NCBI RefSeq assembly: GCF_019216885.1
Contig: NZ_JAAQRC020000001.1
Coordinates: 6,123,501 to 6,187,500, forward strand
Length of the DNA stretch: 64,000 nt
Reading direction: 5' to 3'
From: Methylobacterium sp. SyP6R
GTDB lineage: Bacteria > Pseudomonadota > Alphaproteobacteria > Rhizobiales > Beijerinckiaceae
Made by a program: the position numbers and the translations under genes. Numbering within the stretch: position 1 is the stretch's first letter; every line of letters begins with the position of its first letter. Shown piece after piece: positions 9,585 through 18,024 of this stretch. The notes beneath the pieces were generated by a model. It made no database searches. It was not told the DNA's origin and saw only the letters and a list, made by a program, of their open reading frames with translations.

Positions 9585-10004
9585 GGCTTTATAACTAGAA
9601 AGCAAACTACGTACAAGCCATATATAATATAAAAATATTTTGCTTTTCTGAGGCAATTTTTTTAATATGTTTGATCTTGTTATAACAATAATATACGGTT
9701 GAAACTAGCATGGTATTGGGACTATCAATTTTGTTCATGTTGTAGCTAAGTCATATCTTCGAGGAAGTCAGCGGAAATACGTCAAGTGGGAAGCATTTAT
9801 TGGGGAAATTTCTATAGATGTTCACTATCCGCTCAAAGTCAAAATCAGACTCGGTATGTGCCCTTCAGGGGCTAGCTGGCATCCTCAGCGGGCATCTTAG
9901 ATATCGGAAAACACCTGTTTTCCGACGCTTGGTTGGGCATCCGAAATGGCCGAGAGGGGCCGAGTATGGCTCATCCAGCGTGGCCGCGCCACTTGGCCTT
10001 CCCC
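9585..10004. other. AT-rich intergenic region with hairpin at 9904-9925
   Basis: No convincing gene is visible. The left two thirds are strongly AT-rich and probably hold the promoter of the orphan gene. TCGGAAAACA at 9904-9913 and TGTTTTCCGA at 9916-9925 form a near-continuous palindrome with a 2-base loop, close to where normal GC composition resumes. Confidence 0.5.
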
Positions 10005-10703
10005 TCAAAACCGCTCCACCCAAGGCCGCAACTCGACCTCGAACGACCACGCATCCCGCGGCTGGCGCAGCAGGTCGAGATAGGCGCGGGCCACGCCCTC
10101 GGGCGTGAGGGTGCTGTCGGGCTTGTCCGCCGGGTCGGGGCGTCGGGCGCTGCGCACCGCGCCGTCGACGACGATGTGGGCGACGTGGATGCCCTTGGGC
10201 CCGAGTTCGCGCGCCGCACTCTGGGCGAGGCCGCGCAGGGCGAACTTGCCCATCGCGAAGGCGGCCGAGAGCGGAAACCCCTTCACCCCCGCGGTGGCGC
10301 CGGTGAACAGGAGCGCGCCGTGGCCCCGCCTCTCCATGCGCCGCGCCGCTGCCTGAGCGACCAGGAAGGCGCCGAAGGCGGTGACGTCCAAAGCCCGCCG
10401 CACGGCCTCCGGATCGAGGGCGGCGAGCGGGCCGGGCGCCCGGGCGCTGGCGTTGTAGATCACCACGTCGGGCTCACCGATCCGGGCGTCGGCCTCCGCG
10501 AACAGCCGCTCGACCGCCCGGGGGTCGGCGGCATCGGCCGCGAAGGTCTCGGCTCCGGTCTCGGCGGCGAGGTCCGCGAGTTTGTCCACGTCGCGGGCGG
10601 CGAGGCCGACCCGCAGCCCCTCGGCGGTGAGTTGCCGGGCGAGCGCGGCGCTGATGCCGGCGCCGGCGCCGACGATGAGGGCGGTGCGATAGGGCAGGCT
10701 CAC
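10005..10703 (-). CDS. SDR-like protein lacking the catalytic tyrosine
   Basis: This is a 232-residue member of the short-chain dehydrogenase fold family. It has a glycine-rich cofactor motif (VGAGAGISAALA, residues about 11-22) and the NAS motif replacing NNAG (YNASARAPG). At the usual Tyr-x-x-x-Lys site the sequence is FAMGK, so the catalytic Tyr is Phe while Lys is kept. The Ser before it is also unclear (FTGATAG). Either it is a non-oxidoreductase member or it uses another proton donor. Its ATG at 10703 overlaps the stop of the thioesterase gene (ATGA), so the two are one operon with coupled translation, probably under the divergent TetR regulator. Confidence 0.85.
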   Translation of the reverse strand: MSLPYRTALIVGAGAGISAALARQLTAEGLRVGLAARDVDKLADLAAETGAETFAADAADPRAVERLFAEADARIGEPDVVIYNASARAPGPLAALDPEAVRRALDVTAFGAFLVAQAAARRMERRGHGALLFTGATAGVKGFPLSAAFAMGKFALRGLAQSAARELGPKGIHVAHIVVDGAVRSARRPDPADKPDSTLTPEGVARAYLDLLRQPRDAWSFEVELRPWVERF

Positions 10704-11236
10704 GGGCGCTCCTCCCGGGCGGGGGGCAGGTCGAAGACCAGGCAGGTGGTGCTGGCGGTGGCGCAGAGCCGGCCGGCCTCGTCGGTCAGGCTCGCCTCGG
10801 CCACGGCCTGGCGGCGCCCGGCATGGACCACCCGGCCGACCGCCGTGACGCGGCCGGAGCCCTCCGTCACCGCCCGCAGGTAGTTCACCTTGATCTCCAG
10901 CGTGGTGTAGCCGCGCCCGGCCGGCAGGGTGGAGTGGACGGCGCAGCCCATCACGCTGTCGAGCAGCGTCGCCAGCGCGCCGCCATGGACGCTGCCGATC
11001 GGGTTGTAGAGGTATTCGCCCGCCGGCATCCGCATCGTCACCCGGCCCGGCTCGGCCTCGTCGAGCGTGATGCCCATGAGGGCCACGATCGGCGGCGGCG
11101 GCACCTCGCCGGCGATCAGCGCCCGCAGGAAATCGAGCCCGGCCAGGCCCTGTCCGGCCCGGGCGGTCGCCCGCGGATCGGACCAGGTCACGCGGCGCTC
11201 CCGCAAAGGCGCGTCCGGCAATGCGCTGGATGCCAT
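10700..11236 (-). CDS. PaaI-family hotdog-fold thioesterase
   Basis: This 178-residue protein has the PaaI/YdiI hotdog signature NPIGSVHGGALATLLDSVMG at about residues 78-97, where the HGG loop binds the CoA thioester and the Asp in the following helix is a typical catalytic acid. The family hydrolyses acyl- or aryl-CoA thioesters; the substrate here is unknown. It is the first gene of a two-gene operon with the SDR-like gene (4-base overlap) and is transcribed divergently from a TetR regulator across a palindrome-rich 85-base promoter region. Confidence 0.88.
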   Translation of the reverse strand: MASSALPDAPLRERRVTWSDPRATARAGQGLAGLDFLRALIAGEVPPPPIVALMGITLDEAEPGRVTMRMPAGEYLYNPIGSVHGGALATLLDSVMGCAVHSTLPAGRGYTTLEIKVNYLRAVTEGSGRVTAVGRVVHAGRRQAVAEASLTDEAGRLCATASTTCLVFDLPPAREERP

Positions 11237-11251
11237 GCTCCCTCCTTCTTA

Positions 11252-11297
11252 CATGACGTCAATCATGATACAACATTGATGATCGTCGTCCTCAATG
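11252..11297. promoter_or_regulatory. Paired palindromes, candidate TetR-type operator B
   Basis: The divergent promoter between the thioesterase and TetR genes holds CATGACGTCAATCATG (11252-11267, outer 5 bases palindromic) and CATTGA-N12-TCAATG (11274-11297), the latter containing TGATGATCGTCGTC. Both match operator A before the SDR at 4912, but in the opposite order. The location fits autoregulation plus control of the operon. Binding is inferred. Confidence 0.55.
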
Positions 11298-11321
11298 ATG
11301 TCAACGGGAGCGGATCGTCGG

Positions 11322-11888
11322 ATGCGGGTGACGCGCGAGCAGGTCCAGGAGAACCGGCGCCGGATCCTCGAGGCGGCCGGCCGCCTCTTTCGAGAGAGGG
11401 GATTTTCGGCCGTGACGGTGGCCGAGGTGATGGAGGCCGCCGGCCTGACCCATGGCGGCTTCTACGGCCACTTCGCCTCGAAGGAGGATCTGGCCGCCCA
11501 GGCCCTGGCCCAGGCGCTGGCGCCCGCGCCGCGGGAGGCCGGGACGGCACCGGGAGAAAAGGCGCAGGACTTGGCCGGCTTCGTCGCCGCCTACCTGTCG
11601 GCCTCCCACCGCGACCGGCCGGGCTCGGGCTGCGCGCTCGCGGCCCTGGGCAGCGAGGCGGCGCGCCAGCCGGCTCCCGTGCGGCGCGCCTTCACGGAGG
11701 GGCTGGAGGCGCGGCTCGCCCGGATGCAGGAGGCGATGCGAGGGGCCTTTCCGGAGAGCGACCGGGCGGCGGCGCTCGCGGCGATCTCCCACCTCGTCGG
11801 CGCCCTGGTGCTCGCCCGGGCGGTGGACGATCCCGCCCTGTCCGACGAGATCCTGGCGGCGGCGCGCGGCGCTCTCACGGAACCTTGA
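11322..11888 (+). CDS. TetR/AcrR family transcriptional regulator
   Basis: The 188-residue protein has an N-terminal TetR helix-turn-helix domain (RRRILEAAGRLFRERGFSAV, then VMEAAGLTHGGFYGHFASKE at about residues 30-50) and a C-terminal ligand/dimer domain with the SGCALAALGSEAARQ segment common in one large TetR subfamily. I chose the ATG at 11322; the ATG at 11295 lies inside the palindromic operator and is less likely. It is divergent from the thioesterase/SDR operon and is the natural candidate to repress it. The matching palindromes before the SDR at 4912 suggest it also acts there. The inducer is unknown. Confidence 0.9.
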   Translation: MRVTREQVQENRRRILEAAGRLFRERGFSAVTVAEVMEAAGLTHGGFYGHFASKEDLAAQALAQALAPAPREAGTAPGEKAQDLAGFVAAYLSASHRDRPGSGCALAALGSEAARQPAPVRRAFTEGLEARLARMQEAMRGAFPESDRAAALAAISHLVGALVLARAVDDPALSDEILAAARGALTEP

Positions 11889-11957
11889 GGCAGGCCGGCA
11901 GGATTTTGGTAACCCTCGCGTGACCATCCTGGGGGGCGTCCTTGCCCGAGGCCGGTG

Positions 11958-13721
11958 ATGGTGTTGCGTGTTGCGTTTCCGTACCTGCCCTCGGCGGCGA
12001 TCATGGCCTGGATGCTCGGCACCGGGCTGGCCGCGGCCATCGAGCCCCCGGGCCCGCTGCCGCCCGCTTCGGTGCCGGGCCAGAGCCCTCCGGCTCAGGC
12101 CGCCCAGATTCAGCCGCCGGCCCCGCCGGCCGAGCCCGCCCGGCGCGAGGTGACGGGTGCGCCCGAGCCCCTGACGGGCGGCGCGACACCGCTGCCGGTC
12201 GGCCCGATCAAGCCCGCCGCGGCCCCGAAGACGAGCGAGACCAGGCCGGCCGAGCCGAGTACGGCCGACGGCAAGCCGGCGCCGAAAAAGGTCTCGCGCG
12301 AGTTGCCGCCGCTGGTGGTGGCGCGGATGTCGCAGGACGCGACCCCGACCCTGACCCCGGCGACCTTCCTCGACACCCTGCGGGCGGCCGAGCGCTACCA
12401 GGCGCTGGTCGAGGCCGGCGGCTGGCCGTCCCTGCCGCCAGACCTCGCGGTGAAGCCCGGCGAGCGCAACCCGGCGATCCCGACTTTGCGCCGCCACCTC
12501 GTGCTGACCGAGGATCTGGCCCCCGGCGGCCCGGAGACCGACCAGCTCGATCCCGGCCTCGTCGCAGGGCTCAAGCGCTTCCAGGCCCGGCACAACCTGC
12601 CCGAGACCGGCCTCCTCGGCCGCCAGACCGTGGCCGCCCTCAACGTGCCCGCAGGCGTGCGCCAGCGCCAGCTCTCGGCCTCGGCCAACCGGCTGATCGG
12701 GTCGAGCTTCCCGTTCGGCGAGCGCTACGTGGTGGTCAACATTCCATCGGCGGCGGTCGAGGCGGTGGACCACGGCAGCGTAGCGCGCCGCTACGTCGCG
12801 GTGGTGGGCAAGCCGGACCGCGCCTCGCCGATGGTCGAGACCAGGATCACCAACATCAACTTCAACCCGACCTGGACCGTGCCGGTGTCCCTCATCAAGA
12901 AGGACATCATCCCGCACATGCGCAAGGACCCGGGCTACCTCGCCAAGATGCATATCCGCATGCTCGACGGGCAGGGCCAGGAGGTGCAGCCGACCGCCGT
13001 CGACTGGTCGACCGAGCGGGCGGTGAACTACACCCTGCGCCAGGATCCAGGCTTCGACAACTCGCTCGGCCAGGTGCGGATCGACATGCCGAACCGGCAC
13101 GCGGTCTACATGCACGACACGCCGTCGAAGGGGCTGTTCTCCCGCGACGTGCGCTTCCACTCCTCGGGCTGCGTGCGCGTCGCCGACGTGAAGGCGCTGG
13201 TGGGCTGGCTGCTCGACGGCACGCCGGGCCCGAACGGCCCCGGCTCGGCCTGGGGGCCGATGGAGATCGAGACCGGCATCGCCACCGGCGAGCGCCGCGA
13301 CATCAAGCTGGCCAAGCCCATTCCGGTGACCTTCGTCTACCTCACCGGCTACGCCACCCCGGACGGCCGGGTGCATTTTCGCGACGACGTCTACGGGCTC
13401 GATACGGGCAGGGATACGGGCAAGCCGGGGGATGTCGCCGTGACCGGGGCCATCGCGAAGCCGGGGGCGGCCAAGGCCGCTGCGGGGCAGGCGGATGCGG
13501 GGCAGCCCAGGTCCGCGGCCGCCAAGCCGGCCGCCACCACGTCGACGGCCCCGAAGCCGACCGGCGCCAAGCCCGTCGCCAAACCCGTCGCCACCAAGGC
13601 TCCGCCGGCCGAGAAGGGCCCGGCCAGCGAGAAGCCGGCCATCCGACCCGCCGCCAAGGCTCCGCCGGCCGAGAAACCCGCGCCGGCCGCCGAAGGCCGG
13701 AAAGGCGCCCCGCCGACCTGA
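11958..13721 (+). CDS. L,D-transpeptidase (YcbB-like, YkuD domain)
   Basis: L,D-transpeptidases make 3-3 cross-links in peptidoglycan or attach proteins to it in the periplasm. This 587-residue protein has a signal peptide (about 1-26), a Pro/Ala-rich linker, a peptidoglycan-binding-like helical segment (DPGLVAGLKRFQARHNLPET, about 195-215), and a YkuD catalytic domain with the active-site motif HSSGCVRV, in which His401 and Cys405 are catalytic. The C-terminal 110 residues are low-complexity Ala/Lys/Pro repeats (KAPPAEK and similar). The long N-terminal part and the substrate-loop sequence are like E. coli YcbB/LdtD. The ATG at 11958 is preferred over the GTG at 11955. It stands alone. Confidence 0.93.
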   Translation: MVLRVAFPYLPSAAIMAWMLGTGLAAAIEPPGPLPPASVPGQSPPAQAAQIQPPAPPAEPARREVTGAPEPLTGGATPLPVGPIKPAAAPKTSETRPAEPSTADGKPAPKKVSRELPPLVVARMSQDATPTLTPATFLDTLRAAERYQALVEAGGWPSLPPDLAVKPGERNPAIPTLRRHLVLTEDLAPGGPETDQLDPGLVAGLKRFQARHNLPETGLLGRQTVAALNVPAGVRQRQLSASANRLIGSSFPFGERYVVVNIPSAAVEAVDHGSVARRYVAVVGKPDRASPMVETRITNINFNPTWTVPVSLIKKDIIPHMRKDPGYLAKMHIRMLDGQGQEVQPTAVDWSTERAVNYTLRQDPGFDNSLGQVRIDMPNRHAVYMHDTPSKGLFSRDVRFHSSGCVRVADVKALVGWLLDGTPGPNGPGSAWGPMEIETGIATGERRDIKLAKPIPVTFVYLTGYATPDGRVHFRDDVYGLDTGRDTGKPGDVAVTGAIAKPGAAKAAAGQADAGQPRSAAAKPAATTSTAPKPTGAKPVAKPVATKAPPAEKGPASEKPAIRPAAKAPPAEKPAPAAEGRKGAPPT

Positions 13722-13872
13722 CCCGGCGCGGACGCAACGCCGGCTGCTCCTGCATATCTGCCTGCCCGGCCGGCTCGTCACCGACATCAGTCGGCCGGTC
13801 GCCGACCAATCGGCCTATGCGGTGATCGTGGCCCGGCAGATCAAACTCGACGAGGGGCCGAACCTCCACCTC
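13722..13872. other. Intergenic region before the 125-bp repeat
   Basis: The stretch from the L,D-transpeptidase stop to the yeiH-like stop (13722-14085) carries no gene. Only the 125-bp repeat at 13873-13997 stands out in it. Confidence 0.4.
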
Positions 13873-13997
13873 ATACCAACGGTCGTTGGAAACGACCTTT
13901 GGTTCCGCTCTCGAATTTTTGCCAAGCCTCTGGCTTGAAATTGAAAATTCGAGATGGATCAATGGCCCGATGCGTCAGCATCTTGGGCCATCGGTAT
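13873..13997 (+). repeat. 125-bp hairpin-rich interspersed repeat, copy A
   Basis: The element starts ATACC and ends GGTAT, and contains three nested hairpins: GGTCGTT/AACGACC, CTCGAATTTT/AAAATTCGAG (with inner AAGCC/GGCTT), and ATGGCCC/GGGCCAT (with inner GATGC/GCATC). An inverted copy of exactly the same length is at 47113-47237, with 4 mismatches by eye. It has no coding capacity and looks like a small non-autonomous mobile or REP-type element. Confidence 0.85.
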
Positions 13998-14085
13998 CAT
14001 TGCCAGTCATGGCGCGACCTCGGTGCCGGTCCCGGACGGGTTGGGCCCGAAATCCGGCGTGGCGGCGCTCCAGCGCTGAGCGCCG

Positions 14086-15132
14086 TCAGGAAATCCCCAG
14101 GCCCCGCACCAGCGCGATGCTGACGAGGAGCAGCACCGCCAGGGAGGCGGTGACCGCGAGCGTCACCCGGCCGCCGACCCGGGCCACCACCCGCACGTCG
14201 ACGCCCAGCCCGAGCGCCGCCATGGCGATGACCGTCAGGATGCCGGCGATGCGGGTCAGGGGCGCCAGCGCCGCATCGGGCACGAGGCCGAGCGACCGAG
14301 CGGTGGCGAGAGCGAGGAAGCCGAGGATGAACCACGGCACCAGCTTGAAGAAGCCGAGCTTCTTCCTCGCCCCGGCCGCGGCGCCGGGCTCGTCGCGCAG
14401 GCGCGGGGCGAGCAGCGACAGGCCGAGCACGACGGGACCGAGCATCAGCACCCGCACGAGCTTGACCAGCGTACCGACCTGGGTGCTGACGAGACTCACC
14501 GGTACGGTGGCGGCGAGAACCTGGGGCACCGCATAGACCGTGAGGCCGGCGAGCACGCCGTACTCGGTCGGGTTGGTGCCGAGGAGCGGGATGAGGAGCG
14601 GCAGGCCCAACACCACCAGCACGCCGAGGATCGCCGTGAAGGCGATCGAGGAGGCGACGTCGTCGCCGCTCGCCCCGATCACCGGGGCCACCGCCGCGAT
14701 GGCCGAGTTGCCGCAGATCGCGTTGCCGCAGGCGATCAGGATCGACATCCGGGCCGGCAGCCCGAGCAGGCGGCCGATGCTGTAGCTGGCGACGAGCGCG
14801 ATCACCACGGTCGCGACGATGCCGGCGAGCAGCGCCGGGCCCGAGGCGACGAGCGCCGCGAGGCTGATCGAGGCGCCGAGCAGCATCACGGCGACCTCCA
14901 GCAGCTGCTTGGCGCTGAAGGCGATGCCGATGCGCCACCGCGGCCCCGGCTCCCAGACCGAGCGGATCGCGATGCCGGCGAGGATCGCGATCACCAGCGC
15001 CTCGACATAGGGGTGGTGGACGAGGTGCTCCTCCGCCGCCTGGACGAGGCTCGCCGCCGCCGTGACGGCGACGCAGAGGGTGAGGCCGGGCAGGACCGCG
15101 ATGGCGGTCCGCCCCAACGTGTCAGGCCGCAT
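14086..15132 (-). CDS. YeiH family putative membrane transporter (UPF0324)
   Basis: This 348-residue integral membrane protein has about 9-10 hydrophobic segments. The signature GNAICGNSAIAAVAPVIGA (about residues 134-152) is diagnostic of the YeiH/YeeE-like UPF0324 family, some members of which are annotated as sulfate exporters; the substrate is not proven for most. The start ATG at 15132 gives a first membrane segment within 15 residues. It is followed on the same strand at 15208 upstream by a small membrane protein gene, but the 75-base gap leaves co-transcription open. Confidence 0.88.
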   Translation of the reverse strand: MRPDTLGRTAIAVLPGLTLCVAVTAAASLVQAAEEHLVHHPYVEALVIAILAGIAIRSVWEPGPRWRIGIAFSAKQLLEVAVMLLGASISLAALVASGPALLAGIVATVVIALVASYSIGRLLGLPARMSILIACGNAICGNSAIAAVAPVIGASGDDVASSIAFTAILGVLVVLGLPLLIPLLGTNPTEYGVLAGLTVYAVPQVLAATVPVSLVSTQVGTLVKLVRVLMLGPVVLGLSLLAPRLRDEPGAAAGARKKLGFFKLVPWFILGFLALATARSLGLVPDAALAPLTRIAGILTVIAMAALGLGVDVRVVARVGGRVTLAVTASLAVLLLVSIALVRGLGIS

Positions 15133-15207
15133 CGCCGGGCATGCTCGTGGGTAGGAGAGGTCGCGGGCTCCCGCCGCGGGGGCGCCCGGGTTTCGTCGCC
15201 GGAGGTC

Positions 15208-15528
15208 TCACGGGCGGAATCGCGTGCCGATGCCGGTCCGCGGCTTCTGGCCGAGCCAGAGCAGGACCAGGCCGAGGACGAGCGCGATCGGGGCCGCCGG
15301 CGAGAGGGTGAAGGGCAGGCCGAGGAGCTTCCACAGGGTCGGCTGCCCGCCCTCGGCCATCGCCTGGAGGCTCGCGGCCCGGTCCTTCATCAGCGCCACG
15401 GCGACGTCGCTGACCGAGGTGACGAGCACCGCATTGTTGGCGATCGAGCGGGCGCCGTCATAGACGATCCCGACGAAGCCGGCGGCGAGGAGCAGCAGGC
15501 CGAGGCAGCGGCACAGGAAGCGGATCAT
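15208..15528 (-). CDS. Small two-TM membrane protein, unknown
   Basis: The 106-residue protein has two predicted membrane segments (LGLLLLAAGFVGIVYDG near the N-terminus and PIALVLGLVLLWLGQ near the C-terminus) joined by a polar loop, and ends in a basic tail. I do not recognise a named family with confidence. The ATG at 15528 has an upstream purine-rich site. It lies upstream of the YeiH-like gene on the same strand and divergent from the HAD phosphatase gene. Confidence 0.6.
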   Translation of the reverse strand: MIRFLCRCLGLLLLAAGFVGIVYDGARSIANNAVLVTSVSDVAVALMKDRAASLQAMAEGGQPTLWKLLGLPFTLSPAAPIALVLGLVLLWLGQKPRTGIGTRFRP

Positions 15529-15694
15529 CCAGGGCTCCGGACCGCGCCCTCGACGGGACGCGCGCGACCTTGAGTAGAGAGAGCCCCTGGTCCGCGCAAG
15601 CTTGAGCGCGGCATTGTGGCAGGTTGATCCCGGGCGGGTTGATCCCGGCCCGCCCCGCATGCCACGGCGCTGGCGACCGAAGAAGGGGAACGGC

Positions 15695-16390
15695 ATGAAC
15701 GGCAGGACGGGCGCACGGCCCGAGCTGGTGATCTTCGACTGCGACGGGGTGCTGGTGGACAGCGAGCCGATCAGCCTCGCGCGCCTGACCGAAGCCCTGC
15801 AGCGCATCGGCGTGCCGATCGACCTCGCCACGGTGGCCCGCCGCTTCACCGGCACCAGCATGACTTCGATCATGGCGCATGTCGCCACCGATTACGGCGT
15901 GCCGACGCCCGAGGGCTTCGTCGACGCGGTGCGGGCCGACACCCTGCTGGCCTTCGACGCCGAGCTGCAGGCCATCGCCGGGGCGGCCGCGGTGCTGGCG
16001 GCGATGCCCGACCGCCGGTGCGTCGCCTCGAGCAGCGACCCGCAGCGCCTGCGCCACGCGCTCTCGCTCACCGGCCTCCTGGAGCATTTCGACGGTCACG
16101 TGTTCAGCGCCACCATGGTGGCCCGGGGCAAGCCCTTCCCGGACCTCTTCCTCTACGCCGCCGAGCGGATGGGGGTGGCGCCCGAGGCCTGCGTGGTGAT
16201 CGAGGACAGCGTGCCGGGCGTCACCGCGGCGCGCGCCGCCGGCATGCCGGTTCTGGGCTTCTGCGGCGGCGGCCACTGGGCGCATGACCGGGCCGGGGCG
16301 GACCTTTTGGCCGCAGGGGCGCTGCGGGTCTTCGACGAATTCGCCACCCTGCCCCATCTTCTGGAGACCTGGGACGCTGCGTCCCGTTAG
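15695..16390 (+). CDS. HAD-superfamily phosphatase (subfamily IA)
   Basis: The 231-residue protein is a beta-phosphoglucomutase/GPH-type HAD hydrolase. It shows motif I FDCDGVLVDSE (about 13-23, nucleophile and acid/base Asp pair), motif II ASSS (about 111), motif III KPFPD (about 147-151) and motif IV VIEDSVPGV (about 168-176). The helical cap after motif I is of the IA type. It probably dephosphorylates a sugar phosphate or similar small metabolite; the substrate cannot be read. A strong AGAAGGGG ribosome site precedes the ATG at 15695. Confidence 0.9.
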   Translation: MNGRTGARPELVIFDCDGVLVDSEPISLARLTEALQRIGVPIDLATVARRFTGTSMTSIMAHVATDYGVPTPEGFVDAVRADTLLAFDAELQAIAGAAAVLAAMPDRRCVASSSDPQRLRHALSLTGLLEHFDGHVFSATMVARGKPFPDLFLYAAERMGVAPEACVVIEDSVPGVTAARAAGMPVLGFCGGGHWAHDRAGADLLAAGALRVFDEFATLPHLLETWDAASR

Positions 16391-16541
16391 GGGACGGGGA
16401 GCCCTGGCACCGGTTTCGCATTGACCTGCCGCGCGCCGGCCCCGATCGGGACGGACGCGACCGGCCGGGGACCTGCTCCGAGACCGTTCCAGGATTCCCG
16501 TCCAGGATTCCCGTCGCCCCGAAATTCAACCGGAGCCCGCC

Positions 16542-17120
16542 GTGAGACCAGCCCGCATCGTCGCCTTCTCGGGCAACGTCCGCCGCCCGTCCCGGACCCG
16601 CGTGCTGGTGGAAGCGGTCGCCGCCGAGCTCGCCCGCCGCCGCCCGATCGACCTGAAGGTCTACGACCTCGCCGAGATCGGCACCGGGCTCGGCGCCACC
16701 ACCCGGCAGGCCCTGCCCCTGCCGATCGGCCACATGATCGAGGCGATGGAGGGCGCCGACGGGCTCATCGTCGGCTCGCCGGTGCATAACGGCTCCTATT
16801 CGGGCCTGTTCAAGCACGTGATCGACTTCCTCGACCCCGCTTCGCTCGCCGGCAAGCCGGTGGCGCTGACCGCGACCGGCGGCGGCCCGCGCCACGCCCT
16901 GATGGTCGAGCACCAGTTGCGCCCGCTCTTCGGCTTCTTCACCGCCCACGTGGCGCCGACCGCGGTCTATGCCGGCGAGGCGGAGATCGCGGACGGGGCG
17001 GTCAGCGATCCGCGGGTGGCCGAGCGGGTCGCGGCGGCGGCGGGCGAACTCGCCCATCTCCTCGACGTGGCGGAGGCGGCCCGGCGGGCTGCGGGCGGGC
17101 GGGCGGTGGCGGGGCTATAG
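16542..17120 (+). CDS. NADPH-dependent FMN reductase
   Basis: This 192-residue flavodoxin-fold protein resembles MsuE/SsuE-type FMN reductases that supply reduced flavin to monooxygenases. The phosphate-binding loop is at the N-terminus (SGNVRRPSRTR, about residues 9-19), and the flavin-contacting SPVHNGSYSGLFKHVIDFL is at about 80-98. It starts with GTG at 16542. A 13-bp unit is duplicated in tandem just upstream (16489-16514), within the likely promoter or leader. No sulfonate monooxygenase gene is nearby, so the partner enzyme is unknown. Confidence 0.85.
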   Translation: MRPARIVAFSGNVRRPSRTRVLVEAVAAELARRRPIDLKVYDLAEIGTGLGATTRQALPLPIGHMIEAMEGADGLIVGSPVHNGSYSGLFKHVIDFLDPASLAGKPVALTATGGGPRHALMVEHQLRPLFGFFTAHVAPTAVYAGEAEIADGAVSDPRVAERVAAAAGELAHLLDVAEAARRAAGGRAVAGL

Positions 17121-17356
17121 GCTTCACACGCGTGAGCGAAGCCGGCTCCTGCATCGCGAAGCAATCGATTGGACTTCGTATAAGTTGTTCACCGGCTTCG
17201 CCGTCCCTGGCGGATGAAGCCAGGGCACTCGCGAGCTGATCCTTGCCATGATACGGCGTCCGGAAGATTCCTTCCGGACGCCGTCTCACCAGCCCGCGCG
17301 GCGCCTGAGCGAAGCCGGTTTCCGCATCGCGAAGCGATCAAGCGGAAACCGTATGA
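17121..17356 (+). repeat. Hairpin-rich repeat family 2, copy 1 plus partial copy
   Basis: A full copy lies at about 17248-17356. It opens with a perfect 13-bp stem ACGGCGTCCGGAA / TTCCGGACGCCGT (17253-17265 and 17272-17284), then a CTGAGCGAAGCCGG segment and GGTTTCCG...CGGAAACC. The matching inverted copy is at 35601-35728. A partial, diverged copy (GCTTCACACGCGTGAGCGAAGCCGG and following) begins right after the FMN reductase stop at 17121. Between them CCCTGGC/GCCAGGG (17205-17225) forms another stem that may terminate the upstream gene. Confidence 0.75.
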
Positions 17357-18024
17357 CACGCTCCATCTTCCCCTCTCCCCGCCCGCGCCATTTCATTTCC
17401 CCGGACAGCCATGCGCCCGCGGGGAGAGGGGATCCCGCGCTCGAAAATCTGCATGTAGAATCAAGCGCTTGGAGTCGACCTCCATTCAGCGACGACCGGC
17501 TCAGGCTTCGCCTCCGTGCCGGTCGACCCCGGATCGTCGTTCGTAGTCCCGGCGCGCTCGACCGCTCCGCCGGGACATCTTTGCGAGATCCAACCCGACA
17601 GGCAATCCTTGCTCATCCGTGATGATTGTCGGGTTTCTTGCCCTTGATTTTCTTGAATGAACCTTGGTTGACGCAGTCGCGCCAGGTGTCGCGCGTGCGA
17701 AAAATATCGATATTTCATCGACAACCATGGCACCCCGCCACATTGGCTCACGAACAAAGCTAATTACTGCGCAAAATCTATCGACATAATTCGATTTGTA
17801 AGAATTTGAAATTTTCTCCAAATCCAAAAAACCCAAAGCCGTGGATGGCAGCGCTCTCGCTTATCGTTGCTTGTTGATTTTATCGGCGCGCGAATGCGCG
17901 TCAGCCCGCTTTTCCACCTGTTTATAGCGGTACGAGGCGGATTTTCAGCGGTTTTATTCCTAAAATAAAGATTCATTAAGGCCTGTGCAACCAAGGTTCG
18001 CCGTCAAACATCAGGACAGGGAAC
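17357..18024. other. Long intergenic region, no gene seen
   Basis: This 668-base stretch between repeat family 2 and the chemoreceptor gene has no credible coding sequence. The part from 17640 to 17980 is clearly AT-richer than its surroundings and probably contains the chemoreceptor promoter. A good ribosome site (AGGACAGGGA) is at 18012-18021. Confidence 0.5.

Noticed and set aside
13873..13997. 125-bp repeat as an attachment site of an integrated element
   Set aside because: The second copy is inverted, not direct, and there is no integrase in between; an interspersed repeat explains it better.
13886..14536. Open frame that starts inside the 125-bp repeat and runs opposite the YeiH-like gene
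   Set aside because: The repeat is non-coding by structure, and the remainder is antisense to a conserved membrane protein gene.
17357..18024. Several short frames in the long gap before the second chemoreceptor gene
   Set aside because: None has a ribosome site, codon bias or recognisable sequence.
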